A DNA stretch of 64,000 bases, taken from contig CAJJBB010000007.1 of assembly GCA_905182305.1 (NCBI GenBank), forward strand, positions 1 to 64,000, read 5' to 3'. Shown here piece after piece: positions 60,407-64,000 of this stretch. Below the pieces are notes generated by a model that ran no database searches, had not been told where the DNA came from, and saw nothing but the letters and a program-made list of their open reading frames with translations. Position 1 is the stretch's first letter; each line of letters starts with the position of its first letter. The position numbers were made by a program, and so were the translations under genes. The DNA is from Flavobacteria bacterium MS024-2A. Lineage in GTDB: Bacteria > Bacteroidota > Bacteroidia > Flavobacteriales > Flavobacteriaceae.

Positions 60407-60590
60407 TCGTTGGCTTACTTTTTCTAGCTTAGCCTTTCAAATTGGAGCTATTATGTATGGAGCTATTTGGCTAGGAAAATATTTAGACACTTTTTATGGG
60501 AATCAACAAAGCCTCTTTACTTTGGCATTAAGTGTTTTTGGGTTGGTTGCTATTATTTACTTAATCATCAAACAAACTAAACATCTTTAA
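60390..60590 (+). CDS. AtpZ/AtpI-family protein
   Basis: WLTFSSLAFQIGAIMYGAIWLGKYLD...; upstream of atpB. Confidence 0.85.
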   Translation: MKKQPNRWLTFSSLAFQIGAIMYGAIWLGKYLDTFYGNQQSLFTLALSVFGLVAIIYLIIKQTKHL

Positions 60591-60599
60591 GGCATTATT

Positions 60600-60959
60600 A
60601 TGTTAAGAAAGACCCTCTACATCATTCCCTTATTTGTTTTAATGATTTTGGCGTTTTTTATTCATTTTAACTTATTGCCGATTCGCACTGATTTTTTAAT
60701 TCAAAGTTATGCGATTAACACGCTTTTGGCTGTGATCGCATTAATTCTTTTGAGCTGGGGGATTTATTCTAAAAAAGAAAATCTATCAAGCCTTTATTTA
60801 CTTACCGTCGCATTAAAATTATCAGTATATTTTCTTTTTTTTGCTCCTCATTTTAAAATTGATGGAATAATAACACGACCTGAATTTTTTATATTTTTTG
60901 TTCCTTACGCAATTGGTCTTCTAGTCGAAATTATTGTTTTAGCAAGACGCTTTCGCTGA
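60600..60959 (+). CDS. Four-TM hypothetical protein in the ATP synthase operon
   Basis: 119-aa hydrophobic ORF between atpZ-like and atpB. Confidence 0.7.
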   Translation: MLRKTLYIIPLFVLMILAFFIHFNLLPIRTDFLIQSYAINTLLAVIALILLSWGIYSKKENLSSLYLLTVALKLSVYFLFFAPHFKIDGIITRPEFFIFFVPYAIGLLVEIIVLARRFR

Positions 60960-61090
60960 TTTTAAAGTAAAAAACGACATCTTTTTTATTATTCTAAAAA
61001 AGAACCTTAAAAAAACTTTTAATTATTTCTTTATTTATCGGAAAGCCTTACATTTGCAGCGCTTAAAAACACCATTTACAATCAAGTTTT

Positions 61091-62191
61091 ATGCCACTAG
61101 TGCTAAACAAATTTTATTCGATTTTCACTTTATTTATAGTGATATTTTTTACGGTCAACACGGTGCAAGCTAAAGACGCTGAAGCTTCAGGGGATTTGAA
61201 AACAGAAATTAAAGAATACATCACACATCACCTTGAGGATGCCTATGACTTCAGTTTGTTTTCATATACCAACAAATCTGGAAAACATATTTACATTGGA
61301 ATTCCCCTTCCTGTAATTTTATGGGATGAAGAATTACATGTTTTTTCATCATCAAAACTTCACCATGGTTTAGAAGTAGTTGCCTCTGGCAACAAATACT
61401 ATAAATTAGACCATGGCAAAATATACAGGACAGATGCGTCTGGAATCATTTTCTATGACGAGAGTCATCATGCTAAAAACATAGCCCCTTTAGACCTATC
61501 GATCACCAAGGGAGTTGCAAGTATGATTCTGATAGCCACATTAATGTTTTTCTTGTTTAGAAGCCTAGCAAGATCTTATGAGAAAAATGGAGGTGTTCCA
61601 AACGGTATTGGACGTTTTTTTGAGCCAATAGTTTTATATATTAGAGATGAGATTGCTCGCCCGAACATTGGAGATAAAAAGCACGGAAAGTACATGAGTT
61701 TTTTATTAACGGTTTTCTTTTTCATCTGGTTTTTAAACATGCTGGGCCTAACCCCCTTGGGTGTCAACGTTACCGGTAACATAGCTGTTACATTTGGTTT
61801 AGCATTGCTAACATTTTTAATCACAAACCTTACTGGTACAAAAGATTATTGGCTACACATATTTGATCCCTTAGGATCTTCAATGAAATGGTTTGCCAAA
61901 ATACCATTATATGTTATTTTGATTCCGATTGAGGTTTTAGGAATCTTCATAAAGCCTTTCTCCTTATTAATTCGATTGTATGCAAATATGCAAGCGGGTC
62001 ATATTGTTTTGATGAGTTTAATCGGACTAATGTTTATATTTAAAAGCTGGCTGGGAAGTCCATTGTCTTTTGGTTTGGCTTTTGCAATATCAATAATAGA
62101 ATTATTAGTGGCTTTATTGCAAGCCTATATATTCACGATGCTATCTGCACTTTACTTTGGTTTTGCCGCAGAGGAACACGAGCATCATTAA
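61091..62191 (+). CDS. atpB: F0F1 ATP synthase subunit a
   Basis: LNMLGLTPLGVNVTGNIAVTFGLALLTFL; LLIRLYANMQAGHIVLMSLIGL. Confidence 0.96.
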   Translation: MPLVLNKFYSIFTLFIVIFFTVNTVQAKDAEASGDLKTEIKEYITHHLEDAYDFSLFSYTNKSGKHIYIGIPLPVILWDEELHVFSSSKLHHGLEVVASGNKYYKLDHGKIYRTDASGIIFYDESHHAKNIAPLDLSITKGVASMILIATLMFFLFRSLARSYEKNGGVPNGIGRFFEPIVLYIRDEIARPNIGDKKHGKYMSFLLTVFFFIWFLNMLGLTPLGVNVTGNIAVTFGLALLTFLITNLTGTKDYWLHIFDPLGSSMKWFAKIPLYVILIPIEVLGIFIKPFSLLIRLYANMQAGHIVLMSLIGLMFIFKSWLGSPLSFGLAFAISIIELLVALLQAYIFTMLSALYFGFAAEEHEHH

Positions 62192-62244
62192 CGTAAACAC
62201 AATAATGTGTCAAAAAAAAGTATGTTTAATTTAAATTTATAATT

Positions 62245-62436
62245 ATGGAAATTCCAGTAATGGTTGGAGCCGGATTAGTAGTAATCGGCGTAGGTATGGG
62301 TATCGGTAGAATCGGTGGTTCTGCAATGGAGGCGATTGGTCGTCAACCAGATGCTTATGGTAAAATTCAAACAGCAATGTTAATTGCTGCTGCCCTTGTG
62401 GAGGGAATTGGTTTTGCTGCACTTTTTGCAGTATAA
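62245..62436 (+). CDS. atpE: F0F1 ATP synthase subunit c
   Basis: GIGRIGGSAMEAIGRQPDAYGKIQTAMLIAAALVEGIGFAALF. Confidence 0.97.
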   Translation: MEIPVMVGAGLVVIGVGMGIGRIGGSAMEAIGRQPDAYGKIQTAMLIAAALVEGIGFAALFAV

Positions 62437-62481
62437 TAAAACACGCCTTTCAGGGCGCTTTCAAACTTAAGGTTTTAAACT

Positions 62482-62982
62482 ATGGAAAAATTAATAGGTG
62501 AATTTTCTTTAGGGTTGTTTTTTTGGCAATCCCTAATTTTCATAGGCTTGTTATTCATGCTTCGTAAATTTGCGTGGAAGCCCATTTTAGATGCGGTTAA
62601 TGATCGTGAAACTTCAATTAAAGATGCGCTTGCTTCTGCAGAAGCTGCTCGAGATGAGATGAAGAATTTACAATCTGACAATCAGCGGATTTTAAAAGAA
62701 GCAAGAGCAGAAAAAGAGGTATTACTTAAAGAAGCTCGTGCCACTCGTTCTGAATTGATTAATGGTGCAAAAGAAGAAGCTCAAGAGGAAGCTCAAAAAA
62801 TCTTATCACAAGCACAAGATGCTATTCAAAGTGAAAAGCGCGCAGCAGTTAAAGAGCTTAGAGAACAAGTGGGCTCTATAGCAATGGAGATTGCAGAAAA
62901 AGTATTACAAAAGGAATTGGAAAATAAAGACCGACAACTTGAGTTGGTAGATCAATTATTGCAAGACACTAAACTTAAGTAA
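62482..62982 (+). CDS. atpF: F0F1 ATP synthase subunit b
   Basis: GLFFWQSLIFIGLLFMLRKFAWKPILDAVNDRE and long coiled coil. Confidence 0.95.
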   Translation: MEKLIGEFSLGLFFWQSLIFIGLLFMLRKFAWKPILDAVNDRETSIKDALASAEAARDEMKNLQSDNQRILKEARAEKEVLLKEARATRSELINGAKEEAQEEAQKILSQAQDAIQSEKRAAVKELREQVGSIAMEIAEKVLQKELENKDRQLELVDQLLQDTKLK

Positions 62983-63528
62983 ATGAGAGGAACACGTGCT
63001 GCCCTTCGTTATGCTAAAGCCATGCTTTCATATGCTCAAGAGTCAAAAGCTGCTGAAGCTGTCGCTAACGACATGTATTCCTTAATTTCTTTACTGCAGG
63101 ATAACAACGAAGTTCAAACAATGCTTGAAAATCCAATTCTTCCTGTAGCTGAAAAAGAGGCTGTGTTGAAAGAATTATTTTCTCAGGCAAGCCCAGAAAC
63201 ATTTAAACTATTTTCTTTGTTAGCAGCAAAAAACCGTTTAGCGATACTTGCGGTTACTGGAGAACAATATGTTCGCCTTTATGCTCAAACCCAAGGAGAA
63301 GTGACAGCTATTGTCACCACGGCAATTGGGCTTACTCCCTCACTAAAACAAGCGGTTTTAGAGAAAGCAAAAGGACTTACTAAAGAGAACGTTCAACTTG
63401 AAAATAAAATCGATCCAGGAATTATAGGTGGATTTATTTTAAAGATTGGTGATTTACAATATGATGCGAGTGTTTCTCATCAATTAAAATCAATAAAAAC
63501 AACATTAATAAATACGAATTCGATCTAA
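62983..63528 (+). CDS. atpH: F0F1 ATP synthase subunit delta
   Basis: RAALRYAKAMLSYAQES...NPILPVAEKEAVLKELF...KIDPGIIGGFILKIGDLQYDASVSHQLKSIK. Confidence 0.95.
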   Translation: MRGTRAALRYAKAMLSYAQESKAAEAVANDMYSLISLLQDNNEVQTMLENPILPVAEKEAVLKELFSQASPETFKLFSLLAAKNRLAILAVTGEQYVRLYAQTQGEVTAIVTTAIGLTPSLKQAVLEKAKGLTKENVQLENKIDPGIIGGFILKIGDLQYDASVSHQLKSIKTTLINTNSI

Positions 63529-63539
63529 AATAAACGATC

Positions 63540-64000
63540 ATGGCAGATGTAAACCCCGCTGAAGTTTCAGCAATACTAAAAAAACAATTATCCGGCTTTA
63601 GCTCAGCATCCGCTTTGGATGAGGTAGGAACGGTATTAGAGGTGGGAGATGGTATTGCCCGCGTGTTTGGTCTTTCCAATGCACAATATGGCGAATTAGT
63701 TTCTTTCGATAAAGGCCTTGAAGGAATGGTGCTTAACCTAGAAGAAGACCACGTAGGGGTTGTACTATTAGGCCCATCAAAAGGTGTTAAAGAAGGCGAT
63801 ACCGTAAAAAGAACTCAACGAATTGCCTCTATAAAAGTAGGAGAAGGCGTTGTGGGTCGCGTTGTTAATACATTAGGGAACCCTATTGATGGAAAAGGAG
63901 ATTTACAAGGAGAACTTTATGAAATGCCTTTGGAGCGAAAAGCACCTGGGGTAATTTTTCGACAGCCAGTAAATGAACCCCTTCAAACAGGTATTAAATC
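63540..64000 (+). CDS. atpA: F0F1 ATP synthase subunit alpha, truncated by window end
   Basis: MADVNPAEVSAILKKQLSGFSSASALDEVGTVLEVGDGIARVFGLSNAQYGELVSF...GNPIDGKGDL; open to the last base. Confidence 0.95.
   Translation, partial: MADVNPAEVSAILKKQLSGFSSASALDEVGTVLEVGDGIARVFGLSNAQYGELVSFDKGLEGMVLNLEEDHVGVVLLGPSKGVKEGDTVKRTQRIASIKVGEGVVGRVVNTLGNPIDGKGDLQGELYEMPLERKAPGVIFRQPVNEPLQTGIK

Noticed and set aside
62245-62436. Na+-coupled ATP synthase
   Set aside because: The c-subunit site reads LVEGIGFAALF without the Ser/Thr after the Glu expected for Na+ coordination; looks H+-type.
1-64000. CRISPR array, rRNA genes, intact IS or integrase
   Set aside because: No regularly spaced repeats, no rRNA core sequences and no transposase/recombinase motifs in any listed ORF.

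Overview
This is a 64 kb, AT-rich chromosomal window from a Bacteroidota / Flavobacteriia-type bacterium. The assignment rests on TAnnTTTG-like promoters, a SprE-like gliding/T9SS lipoprotein, DUF6341/DUF6427-type neighbours, a GH3-family protein and an SPFH gene beside gltX/glnS. From about 17.4 kb to the right edge it is mostly housekeeping: rbfA, dusB, lepA, rnpA, rpiB, rnr, folB, glnS, gltX, ybeY, mnmG, holB-like, pgk, tatA, purD, a sprE-like gene, bactofilin and atpB-E-F-H-A (atpA is cut by the window end). The first ~17 kb is the accessory part. It holds (i) a Fur-family / MerC / TonB-receptor / lipoprotein metal module bracketed by copies of a composite repeat; (ii) a homoserine-dehydrogenase-like + aldehyde dehydrogenase + Lrp cassette lying between decayed, phage-like gene fragments and a tRNA-Met; (iii) a five-gene beta-barrel / LolD-like ATPase / two FtsX-type permeases / LolA-like operon that could be a trans-envelope lipid or lipoprotein exporter. 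Non-coding highlights are a candidate chromosomal origin at about 32.35-32.83 kb (four exact TTATTAACA 9-mers in alternating orientation), two oppositely oriented parS-like 16-mers flanking mnmG, a 21-bp candidate Fur/Zur operator, and an unlisted structured element plus a 41-aa basic microprotein gene near 17.1-17.4 kb. Two genes (a universal stress protein and a phage-like small ORF) appear frame-disrupted exactly at homopolymers. No CRISPR array, rRNA operon or intact transposase was seen. All family names come from reading the protein sequences; no searches were run.
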